Below are positions 1-5,987 of a stretch of DNA of 13,252 nt, piece by piece. A program made the position numbers and the translations under genes. The stretch's first letter is position 1, and the number at the start of each line of letters is the position of its first letter. Under the pieces are notes generated by a model that was not told where the DNA came from, made no database searches, and saw nothing but the letters and a program-made list of their open reading frames with translations. Source of the DNA: Treponema sp. (lineage in GTDB: Bacteria; Spirochaetota; Spirochaetia; Treponematales; Breznakiellaceae); the NCBI GenBank assembly GCA_031271075.1, contig JAISWN010000215.1:1-13252 (forward strand), in the 5' to 3' direction.

Positions 1-752
1 ACGTCCAGGCCCCGGTCGCGGAAATATTCCGCCACCGCGGTAGCCACGTAGGCGCCCCGGAGCCGCGCCAGGGGAGGAGAGTTTGACGGGGTTACCACGA
101 GTACCGAGCGGGCAAGCCCTTCCGGCCCCAGATCGTTTTCGATAAAGTCGTTTACTTCCCTTCCCCGCTCGCCTATCAGGGCGACTACGTTCACATCGGC
201 GCTGGTGTTCCGGGCGATCATCCCCAGGAGGGTGGATTTTCCCACCCCCGAACCGGCGAAAATACCCATCCGCTGCCCCCTGCCCACGGCAAGAAGACCG
301 TCGATGGCCTTTACCCCGGTAACCAGCCGCCGGGTTACCCGGGGGCGGGACAGAGGATCCGGGGGGCTTGCCATGACGGGGTACAAAAGGGCGGCGTCAA
401 TTTCTCCCTTGCCGTCCGCGGGGTTTCCCAGGGGGTCAAGAACCCGGCCCAGAAGCCTGTCCGAAACCGGAACCTCCAGGCAACTGCCCGAGGCGATCAC
501 CCGGTTTCCCACTTCAATGCCCCCGGTTTCTTCGTAGGCCATAAGCTGAACCGTCTCCTCCCGCAGCCCAACCACTTCCGCGTGGATAATCCCCCGGCCC
601 CTGGGGGCGATGATACGGCAAAGCTCGCCGATAACCGCCAGAGGCCCCCGGCTTTCAATGAGGAGTCCCTGTACTTTAGACACCCGGCCCACACACTTTA
701 TGGTATCCGTCTGTTCAACGATCTCCCGGTATTTGCTGATGATACTGGCCAT
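1..752 (-). CDS. fliI: Flagellar export ATPase FliI, N-terminal 250 residues (cut by window edge)
   Basis: FliI is the cytoplasmic ATPase of the flagellar type III export apparatus; it forms a hexamer and is held in check by FliH. I read this gene directly: ATG at 752-750, then 250 full codons to the window edge. An F1-type N-terminal beta-barrel domain covers roughly residues 15-95. The nucleotide-binding domain follows, with Walker A GSGVGKST at 167-174, GERGRE at 194-199, and RGAYVATAVAEYF around 232-244, all typical of FliI/T3SS ATPases. Walker B and the C-terminal domain lie outside the window; family members are about 430-460 residues, so a little over half is present. The start is one base after the fliH stop (TGA-T-ATG), so translation is probably coupled to fliH. 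A related ATP synthase beta or T3SS ATPase is unlikely given the flagellar neighbours. Confidence 0.96.
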   Translation of the reverse strand, partial: MASIISKYREIVEQTDTIKCVGRVSKVQGLLIESRGPLAVIGELCRIIAPRGRGIIHAEVVGLREETVQLMAYEETGGIEVGNRVIASGSCLEVPVSDRLLGRVLDPLGNPADGKGEIDAALLYPVMASPPDPLSRPRVTRRLVTGVKAIDGLLAVGRGQRMGIFAGSGVGKSTLLGMIARNTSADVNVVALIGERGREVNDFIENDLGPEGLARSVLVVTPSNSPPLARLRGAYVATAVAEYFRDRGLD

Positions 753-753
753 A

Positions 754-1743
754 TCAGACACCTTCCGGGGGACGGGAAACAAGATCCGCGGCAAGGTCGC
801 CGGATACGGCGGGTTTTAGCCGGGACTTGATAGGGGAAATTTGCAATATTTTGGTTTCCAGTTCGGCAAGCTGGCTGGATATCCGGGCGTCTACCTCGCC
901 GAAGTCGGTTTCTATGACGCAACCCCCCGAATCCACCGAGGAATCTTCCACCACCTGGAGGGATTTTACCCCCTCCACCCGCTGGATAAAGTCCTTGATG
1001 TGTTCGGTGGTAAGTTTCAGATCCGCCATGTTGACCCGGATGGTCACGTTCCCCCGGGTTTTGACTTTCCGCAGGGCCTGAACCACATTTTGAAGCACTA
1101 TGGTCCGCTGGTTTTCCGAAATAACCTTGACCACTTTCCGGGAGATGAGAAGCACCAGATCGATGATCTCCTGCTCCGTTTCCACAAGGATCTCTCCCCG
1201 TTTGTCCTGGGCGCGTTCAAGCATGATCTGGGTGCGCTGAATAAGCCGTTCCACCTCCGCCTTGCCTTCGGCGAAACCCTCTTCCCTTCCTGCGCTCCTG
1301 CCCTGGTCCTGCGCTTCCTTCCGGGCCGCTTCAAGACCTGCCCTCGATTCCTCCTCAAGCCGCAGGATCTTCCGCTCCGTTTCGGCGAGCATCCTTTGGG
1401 CATCTTCTTCCGCCGCCTGCTTCGCGGCCTCGGCTTCCCGGATCTTCTGCTGGGCGTCCCTGCCGGCATCTTCCCGGATCCGGGCGCCGCTTCTCTCCGC
1501 ATCCTCTTTAGCGGCATTGATCAGATCTTCCCGCTCTACGGCCCACTCGGCCTTGAAGGCTTCGGCCTCCCGCCGCAGATCCTCGGCGGTAGGGCCGGTG
1601 TACTCCTCAAACACGGGGGGTTCTTCAGGCGCATCTTCCACCGGTGCAAGATGGGCCAACTCCTCAAAGGCCGTCGGCGGATCGAGGAGTATTACCGGGC
1701 CGTTCGGCGTTACCTCACCGGGTCTGAAAACTGCCTTTGCCAC
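754..1743 (-). CDS. fliH: Flagellar export ATPase regulator/stator FliH
   Basis: FliH binds the N-terminus of FliI, keeps its ATPase in check and links it to the C-ring. The 329-residue product has an acidic, proline-containing N-terminus (1-52). A long Ala/Glu/Arg-rich coiled coil covers about 53-180. Within it is a run with glycines every fourth residue (A140, A144, G148, G152, G156, G160). The globular C-terminal domain contains the family hallmark GGCVIETDFGEVDARISSQ around 273-291. It is longer than enterobacterial FliH (about 235), mainly through the coiled coil. The start is GTG at 1743-1741 with AAAGGA about 11 nt upstream. It lies 39 nt after fliG, a gap holding a hairpin, and one base before fliI. 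Coiled-coil composition alone could suggest an ATP synthase b/delta-like protein, but the C-terminal motif and position settle it as FliH. Confidence 0.95.
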   Translation of the reverse strand: MAKAVFRPGEVTPNGPVILLDPPTAFEELAHLAPVEDAPEEPPVFEEYTGPTAEDLRREAEAFKAEWAVEREDLINAAKEDAERSGARIREDAGRDAQQKIREAEAAKQAAEEDAQRMLAETERKILRLEEESRAGLEAARKEAQDQGRSAGREEGFAEGKAEVERLIQRTQIMLERAQDKRGEILVETEQEIIDLVLLISRKVVKVISENQRTIVLQNVVQALRKVKTRGNVTIRVNMADLKLTTEHIKDFIQRVEGVKSLQVVEDSSVDSGGCVIETDFGEVDARISSQLAELETKILQISPIKSRLKPAVSGDLAADLVSRPPEGV

Positions 1744-1762
1744 TAGCTGAATCCTTTCACTG

Positions 1763-1784
1763 AAAAACCCGGAGAGCCGCGGTT
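1763..1784 (-). terminator. Hairpin with U tract between fliG and fliH (possible attenuator)
   Basis: In the minus-strand transcript, just after the fliG stop, AACC-G-CGG pairs with CCG-GGUU around a CUCU loop. This gives 7 base pairs with one bulged G. A run of five U follows, of which two are in the stem. The shape is that of a weak intrinsic terminator, but fliH and fliI follow with no visible new promoter. Partial read-through, lowering fliH/fliI relative to fliG, is the reasonable inference. A chance structure in GC-rich spacer is possible. Confidence 0.35.
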
Positions 1785-2841
1785 AAACGACCATTTCGTC
1801 TTCGCCGGAACGGGCAACCACAATTTCACCCGTATCCTCAAGATGCCTGATAATGGACACGATCTTCTGCTGGGATTCCTCCACATCCTTAAGCCGAATC
1901 GGGCCCATATACTCCATATCCTCTTTGAGCATCTGGGCTGCGCGTTTACTCATATTCCGGAAGATCTTGTCCTGCACTTCCGTATCCACGGATTTCAGAG
2001 CCTTGGAAAGTTCCTGGGAATCCACTTCCCGCAGCACCTTCTGGATAGCCCGGTCATCCAGCATAACAATGTCTTCGAACACGAACATCCGCTTCTTGAT
2101 CTCTTCCGCCAGTTCCGGGTCTTCGTCTTCCAGGGCCTCGATGATCTGTTTTTCCGAGGCCCGGTCAACCAGGTTGAGTATCTCTACGATGCTCCCCACG
2201 CCGCCGGCGGTGGTGTAGTCTTCGCTGGACAGGGTGGAGAGTTTTTTTTCCAGTACCCTTTCCACTTCCCGAAGCACTTCCGGGCTGGTCCTGTCCATGG
2301 TAGCGATTCTGCGGGCCACATCGTGCTGTATTTCGTTGGGAAGGTTCTGGAGAATAACGGAAGACTTGTTCGGCTCCAGGTAGGCCAGGATCAGGGCTAT
2401 GGTCTGGGGATGCTCCTGCTGGATAAAGTTGAGAAGGTGGGCGGGATCGGTGCGGCGGATAAAATCGAAGGGCCGCACCTGGAGGCTTGAGGTAAGCCGG
2501 TTGATGATGTCGATGGCCTTCTGGCTTCCCAGGGATTTTTCCAGCAGTTCCCGGGCGTAGTCGATGCCGCCGGTGGTGATGAACTGGTTGGCCATCATGA
2601 GTTCCTGGAACTCCTGGAGCACTTCTTCTTTCTGCTCAGGCTCGATGGTCTCCATCCGGGCGATTTCAAAGGTGAGGGTTTCTATCTCGTCTTCCCGCAG
2701 ATACTTGAAGATCTCCGCGGATATTTCCGAACCCACCGATACGAGGAAAATCGCGGCCTTCTGCCGGCCGTTGAATTCTTTGCCCTTTTTCTTGCCGCTT
2801 CCGGCCTTGGCGCCGCCGGCCACGCTTGTTTCCTTTGCCAC
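1783..2841 (-). CDS. fliG: Flagellar motor switch protein FliG
   Basis: FliG is the C-ring protein that sits on the MS ring and transmits stator torque. The 352-residue product has the three usual parts. The N-terminal domain, binding FliF, covers about 24-110. The middle domain carries the EHPQ motif at 143-146 (FliM binding). The C-terminal domain has the charged torque helix DDRAIQKVLREVD at about 262-274, and the protein ends GEIVVARSGEDEMVV. A Gly/Lys/Ala-rich tail of about 20 residues precedes the first domain. The start is GTG at 2841-2839, chosen because a perfect GGAGG (2849-2853) lies 7 nt upstream, inside the last codons of fliF. Only two bases separate the fliF stop from this start, which implies coupled synthesis of these two interacting ring proteins. 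Some spirochaetes carry a second fliG paralogue; this one, in the flgB cluster with intact EHPQ and torque helix, is expected to be the motor-active copy. Confidence 0.98.
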   Translation of the reverse strand: MAKETSVAGGAKAGSGKKKGKEFNGRQKAAIFLVSVGSEISAEIFKYLREDEIETLTFEIARMETIEPEQKEEVLQEFQELMMANQFITTGGIDYARELLEKSLGSQKAIDIINRLTSSLQVRPFDFIRRTDPAHLLNFIQQEHPQTIALILAYLEPNKSSVILQNLPNEIQHDVARRIATMDRTSPEVLREVERVLEKKLSTLSSEDYTTAGGVGSIVEILNLVDRASEKQIIEALEDEDPELAEEIKKRMFVFEDIVMLDDRAIQKVLREVDSQELSKALKSVDTEVQDKIFRNMSKRAAQMLKEDMEYMGPIRLKDVEESQQKIVSIIRHLEDTGEIVVARSGEDEMVV

Positions 2842-2843
2842 TT

Positions 2844-4547
2844 TTATTCCTCCAGGAGCCAGGTTCTGATAAGCTGGGCCACATCTTCAGGATGTTCTTT
2901 CGCCATATTGGCCACCGTTTCCTGAAGCTCCATGCGGCTCCGCTCTTCCACAGAGATGGATACGTCCACCCCTTCTTCTTCCGCCTGGATGAGGGCGCCT
3001 TCCCGAATCGCCTGCTCCCGCTTGGCCCGCTCCTCCTCGGCAAGCCGCTTCCTCCTCTCCATCTCCCGGCTGATCGCCCTGAAGATGATGAAAGACAAGA
3101 GCAGTATAACTACCCCGATAAGAAATATCACTACGGTAGTCTGCATCTGCTTCTGCCTGAAATAGGCCCCGTCTTCAGCCTTGAACTGCTCCGTCCGGTC
3201 AAAGGGAATGTTCTGCACCGTTACCGAATCCCCCCGGGCGGAATTGTAGCCTACCGCGTTCTGGATCAAAAGCTGGGCGGAACGGAGCTGTTCCGGGGGA
3301 ACCGGGGCATAGTCCCGCTCAATGGAACCATCGTCCAGGGTAACCGGGTTCCCCTTTTCATCGTGCTTCCGTTTCCATATCCCGTCTATGTTTACCGACA
3401 CGGTAACCCGGTTGATCTGGGGGCTCCGCTCCTCCTGGGACTTTTCCGTGTTGATCACTTCGTTGTGGGTTCTGGTTTCCTGGCTCATCTGGCCATAGAG
3501 GTTCGACATGTCCTTGAAGGCCGGGGAGGTCTGGCCTTCCACGCCGGCGGGCCCTTCGGGGTTATAGCCGGTTCCCTGCCATTTGGTAGCGGAGATGGTT
3601 TCCGAGATGGTTACCGAATCCCGCAATTCCGAATCATCGTAGGCAAGCCCGGGGGTCCGGGGTCTTATGGTGATGGGGGAATAGAGTTCCCGTTCCGTGG
3701 TCTTCCGGGACATATCCATGTCTATCTTGATATTCAGATCCCGCACCCGGTCACTGCCGAAGGTTTGCTGCAGGGCCGACAGAACCAGGGCCCGGTACTT
3801 GGCTTCCAGGGTCTGGATCAGCTTGTTCTCCTGCTCGATGAGCTTTATCCGGTCCAGAGCGGCCATGCCGGTAAAATCGTTGAGCACCAGGCCCGCCTGA
3901 TCGGTGATAACGATATTTTCGTCTTTAAGACCCTCCACGGCGAACTTGAGGATCTTCTGTATCCCTTCAATTTTCTTACGGTTCTGGATAATATCGCTTC
4001 CCGGTCTGGGAAAGATAGTAACACTGGCGCTTACCGGGTTCTGTTCGGAACTGAAGAGGGTTCTTTCCGGCGTAACGATAGTAACATTGGCGTCGTCCAC
4101 CTCGTCCAGGGCTTTGACATGGTCGGTAACCATCTGGGTAATGGCCCTGCGCAGGTTGACGTTCCGCTCAAAATCCGTGATGGTCCACCGGTCCCGGTCA
4201 AAGATCGCCCAGGGGTCGGTACCCGAGGGGATAAGATCCTCCCGGATCAGGAGGGATCGGAGCCGCCGGGCAGTGGTTCCATCGGGCACCTGGATCAACC
4301 CCTCCGGGGTAACCTGGGTTCTTACCCCCTCCTCGTTTATCCGCGCAACAATCCTATCCCGGGCAGCCTCGTCCCGGATGGGCGCATCGATAACCGGCAC
4401 CATGGTGGGCGTGGAAGAAACGGAAAAAAGGGCCAGAAGCCCCCCTATGACCGCTACCCCAATGCCAACGAGGATAAGCCGCTGAACCATGGACCACTTA
4501 CCCCAAAGGGTAGTGATCTGCCCGAGAATTTTTTTTAACCAATCCAT
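2844..4547 (-). CDS. fliF: Flagellar MS-ring protein FliF
   Basis: FliF forms the inner-membrane MS ring, the platform for the rod, the export gate and the C-ring. The protein has 567 residues, usual for the family (about 550-570). A first transmembrane helix lies near 24-43. Periplasmic ring-building domains follow; the first contains TPEGLIQVPDG and FERNVNLRRAI, typical of the secretin/YscJ-like fold. A second membrane helix lies near 470-490 and a charged cytoplasmic tail follows. The last about 22 residues (ANMAKEHPEDVAQLIRTWLL) are the FliG-binding peptide. The ATG at 4547-4545 is preceded by an unusual run of seven G as its ribosome site (4551-4557), and codons 4-6 contain a run of eight A. 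It is separated from fliE by 96 nt that fold into two hairpins, and overlaps the fliG ribosome site at its end. Confidence 0.98.
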   Translation of the reverse strand: MDWLKKILGQITTLWGKWSMVQRLILVGIGVAVIGGLLALFSVSSTPTMVPVIDAPIRDEAARDRIVARINEEGVRTQVTPEGLIQVPDGTTARRLRSLLIREDLIPSGTDPWAIFDRDRWTITDFERNVNLRRAITQMVTDHVKALDEVDDANVTIVTPERTLFSSEQNPVSASVTIFPRPGSDIIQNRKKIEGIQKILKFAVEGLKDENIVITDQAGLVLNDFTGMAALDRIKLIEQENKLIQTLEAKYRALVLSALQQTFGSDRVRDLNIKIDMDMSRKTTERELYSPITIRPRTPGLAYDDSELRDSVTISETISATKWQGTGYNPEGPAGVEGQTSPAFKDMSNLYGQMSQETRTHNEVINTEKSQEERSPQINRVTVSVNIDGIWKRKHDEKGNPVTLDDGSIERDYAPVPPEQLRSAQLLIQNAVGYNSARGDSVTVQNIPFDRTEQFKAEDGAYFRQKQMQTTVVIFLIGVVILLLSFIIFRAISREMERRKRLAEEERAKREQAIREGALIQAEEEGVDVSISVEERSRMELQETVANMAKEHPEDVAQLIRTWLLEE

Positions 4548-4556
4548 ACTCCCCCC

Positions 4557-4589
4557 CTCTAATAGTCGCGGCGAGCGGCTGCTATTGAG
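4557..4589 (-). promoter_or_regulatory. Hairpin II abutting the fliF ribosome site
   Basis: In the transcript CUC-AAUAG (4589-4582) pairs with CUAUU-A-GAG (4565-4557) around a loop of 16 nt. This gives 8 base pairs with one bulged A. Its 3' arm runs directly into the G-rich fliF ribosome site, so folding could mask or expose it. The loop is large and the stem AU-rich, so stability is modest. A regulatory role is inference only. Confidence 0.3.
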
Positions 4590-4622
4590 CCGGCCTCAAA
4601 ACCCGCCTGGTTTTGCCGCCGG
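4590..4622 (-). promoter_or_regulatory. Hairpin I in the fliE-fliF intergenic leader
   Basis: A 33 nt imperfect palindrome. The transcript reads CCGGC, GG, CAAAACC, loop AGGCG, GGUUUUG, AG, GCCGG: an inner perfect 7 bp stem and an outer perfect 5 bp stem separated by a 2x2 internal loop. No U run follows the outer stem, so it is not a classical terminator. It could be an RNA processing or stability element that separates fliE from fliF expression. A 10 nt palindrome CGGGCGCCCG (4620-4629) partly overlaps it and could offer an alternative fold. Confidence 0.45.
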
Positions 4623-4643
4623 GCGCCCGCCGGAAACTACTCA

Positions 4644-5021
4644 CTATCGCGTGTTTATTATGTCCCTCCAGCCCTGAACGAGGCGATCCAAAATTTTCCG
4701 GGATGTATCCAGAGACATGGACGCCTTTGCCTGGGCGATGGTAAGATCGTGAATGTCTACCGAACCGGGCTGGGTAATAGCCCGCTGGTTCAATTCGCTG
4801 GCGAACTGCTGATCCCCGGACACCCGGTCCAGGGCGTTGAGCATGGCCTCCTCAAAGGTTCCCGCCCGGGTAACCATTCCCGCCCCGGTTGCCTTCTCCA
4901 GATCCAGAACCCGTTTCCCGGTCCCTGAGTAATAGGCCGGATCGGGAGCCATGTGTTTCGGATGGGTAAGCTTCATGGAAACCCGGTCTCCGCTTACCGT
5001 TTCCGGCGTTAAAAAATTCAT
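4644..5021 (-). CDS. fliE: Flagellar hook-basal body protein FliE
   Basis: FliE is a small exported protein that joins the MS ring to the proximal rod. The product has 125 residues, slightly longer than the enteric protein (about 104), with extra residues at the N-terminus. The conserved C-terminal helix (about 88-125, VDIHDLTIAQAKASMSLDTS and on through RKILDRLVQGWRDIIN) is the family signature. The central FEEAMLNALDRVSGDQQ segment also fits. ATG at 5021-5019 follows GGGGAGGGTGATAA, a strong ribosome site. It lies 22 nt after flgC. The stop is tandem in frame (TAG TGA). It is followed by the longest spacer in the window, 96 nt with two hairpins, so fliE may be expressed differently from fliF. 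Confidence 0.95.
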   Translation of the reverse strand: MNFLTPETVSGDRVSMKLTHPKHMAPDPAYYSGTGKRVLDLEKATGAGMVTRAGTFEEAMLNALDRVSGDQQFASELNQRAITQPGSVDIHDLTIAQAKASMSLDTSRKILDRLVQGWRDIINTR

Positions 5022-5043
5022 TTATCACCCTCCCCTTCCGTCA

Positions 5044-5505
5044 TCAGCGTCCGCCGATTTCCAGGGCCCGCTGGAACATCGCCTTGGAACCTTCGATAAT
5101 CGAGGCGTTCGCCTCGTAGGCCCGGGACGCGGAGATCATGTCGGTCATCTCGGTAACGATATCCACGTTAGGCATTTCCACGTATCCCTGCCGGGGCCCG
5201 GTCCTGATGGCGTCCGGATGGGTAGGATCGTAGACCAGCCGGTTTTCCGTGGCGTAGTCTTTCTGCACTTCCGCTACCCGCACGCCCTTTCCTGCGCCGT
5301 TATCCAGCGTGTCCGGCAGGAAGGGGGAACGCCAGTAGGGGCTCTCTACCCGGGGCCTCATGATCACCCGGCTCCGGCGGAAGGGCCCTCCTTCGGCGGT
5401 GCGGGTGGTAGAGGCGTTAGCCATGTTGTCGGCGATTACGTCGCTGCGGAGCCGCTGGGCGCTCATCCCCGTGGCGGCTATTCCGATTGAACTAAAGATA
5501 CCCAT
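5044..5505 (-). CDS. flgC: Flagellar proximal rod protein FlgC
   Basis: FlgC is one of the proximal rod subunits exported through the MS ring. The product has 153 residues. Near the N-terminus it has the rod/hook signature SDVIADNMANASTTRT (21-36), and near the C-terminus the coiled segment MISASRAYEANASIIEGSKAMFQRALEIG typical of FlgC. The internal motif YVEMPNVDIVTEMTDMI is diagnostic. ATG at 5505-5503 follows GGGGGTAAGCT. It lies 10 nt downstream of flgB and 22 nt upstream of fliE, so the three rod genes are co-transcribed. No cleavable signal peptide is seen, as expected for a type III export substrate. Confidence 0.97.
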   Translation of the reverse strand: MGIFSSIGIAATGMSAQRLRSDVIADNMANASTTRTAEGGPFRRSRVIMRPRVESPYWRSPFLPDTLDNGAGKGVRVAEVQKDYATENRLVYDPTHPDAIRTGPRQGYVEMPNVDIVTEMTDMISASRAYEANASIIEGSKAMFQRALEIGGR

Positions 5506-5515
5506 AGCTTACCCC

Positions 5516-5932
5516 CTACCGTAATACCCGGCTAATCTGGCCGAATTCAAACGCCGCGGACTGGGCCAGAAGCGTATAGGTCATCTGGTTTTCCAGGGCC
5601 AGCATAAGTTCCTGTTCAGGATCCACGTTGTTCCCGTTGTTGTTGTAAGCACTGGTGTAATCGAGAACCCGTCTTACCTCCACATCCCGGTAATCCCTGG
5701 GCCGCCAGCCGGGTATATGCCGGGGGTCGGTCAGGTTAAGCTCCAGGGGCGGCCGCCGCCCTTCGCTCTCCAGTGCCCGCTTCAGTTCGCTCTCGAAATT
5801 CACCATCGACCGTTTAAAGTTGGGCACATTGGCGTTGGCTATGTTGTTGGCAATCACGTCCCGGCGGACAAGACTCGCATCCATGGCCCGGTGCAGGAGA
5901 TCCACAGTTTTATCAAAAGTACTCGATATCAC
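5516..5932 (-). CDS. flgB: Flagellar proximal rod protein FlgB
   Basis: FlgB is the first proximal rod subunit and the usual lead gene of this flagellar cluster. The 138-residue product has the rod signature DVIANNIANANVPNFKRS at about 25-42, the NNGNNVDPEQE region near the middle, and the C-terminal helix with YTLLAQSAAFEFGQISRVL. The start is GTG at 5932-5930. A GAGAGGG lies about 8 nt upstream, and a nearer AGGA sits only two bases away, too close to serve. No in-frame ATG precedes it. It follows hslU after 54 nt, the only clear break between the housekeeping and flagellar genes, where a weak promoter candidate can be seen. Confidence 0.96.
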   Translation of the reverse strand: MISSTFDKTVDLLHRAMDASLVRRDVIANNIANANVPNFKRSMVNFESELKRALESEGRRPPLELNLTDPRHIPGWRPRDYRDVEVRRVLDYTSAYNNNGNNVDPEQELMLALENQMTYTLLAQSAAFEFGQISRVLR

Positions 5933-5953
5933 GATCCTTACCCTCTCTTAAAA

Positions 5954-5981
5954 TCTTCGGCATCTTTTTAGGGGCTTATTA
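5954..5981 (-). promoter_or_regulatory. Weak sigma-28-like promoter candidate before flgB
   Basis: In the hslU-flgB gap the minus strand reads TAAT, 16 nt, GCCGAAGA. The flagellar sigma-28 consensus is TAAA, about 15 nt, GCCGATAA, so the -10 matches at 6 of 8 bases and the -35 is partial. The position, 21 nt before the flgB start and exactly between the two functional blocks, is suggestive. Short motif matches are expected by chance, and in Borrelia this cluster is driven by a sigma-70-type promoter, so this remains a candidate only. Confidence 0.2.
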
Positions 5982-5987
5982 GCTCCC
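5971..5987 (-). promoter_or_regulatory. Small hairpin at the hslU stop codon
   Basis: The transcript GGG-A-GCU, loop AAUA, AGC-CCC begins at the last base of the hslU TAG. It forms 6 base pairs with one bulged A. It is followed by UAAAAAG rather than a U run, so it is not a terminator on this strand. It could protect the 3' end of a processed hslVU message. It overlaps the promoter candidate described above. Confidence 0.25.

Noticed and set aside
841..1746. Plus-strand frames opposite fliH and similar ones opposite xerC (8186-9097) and dprA/topA (10920-11972)
   Set aside because: All lie wholly within confidently assigned genes and show low-complexity composition typical of antisense translation of GC-rich DNA.
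2826..4538. A 570-codon open frame on the plus strand opposite fliF
   Set aside because: It mirrors fliF almost end to end. The long antisense frame follows from GC-rich codon choice (few TTA, CTA or TCA codons in the sense gene). Its product is rich in Gly, Pro, His and Arg with no recognisable domain, while fliF is certain.
4620..4629. Palindrome CGGGCGCCCG after fliE
   Set aside because: Ten bases of GC-only palindrome are expected by chance in this composition, and it competes with the more extended hairpin at 4590-4622.
5628..5646. GTT trinucleotide repeat in flgB (Asn run)
   Set aside because: It encodes the NNNGNN segment expected at this point in FlgB proteins, and the run is too short and broken by a Gly codon to be a contingency repeat.
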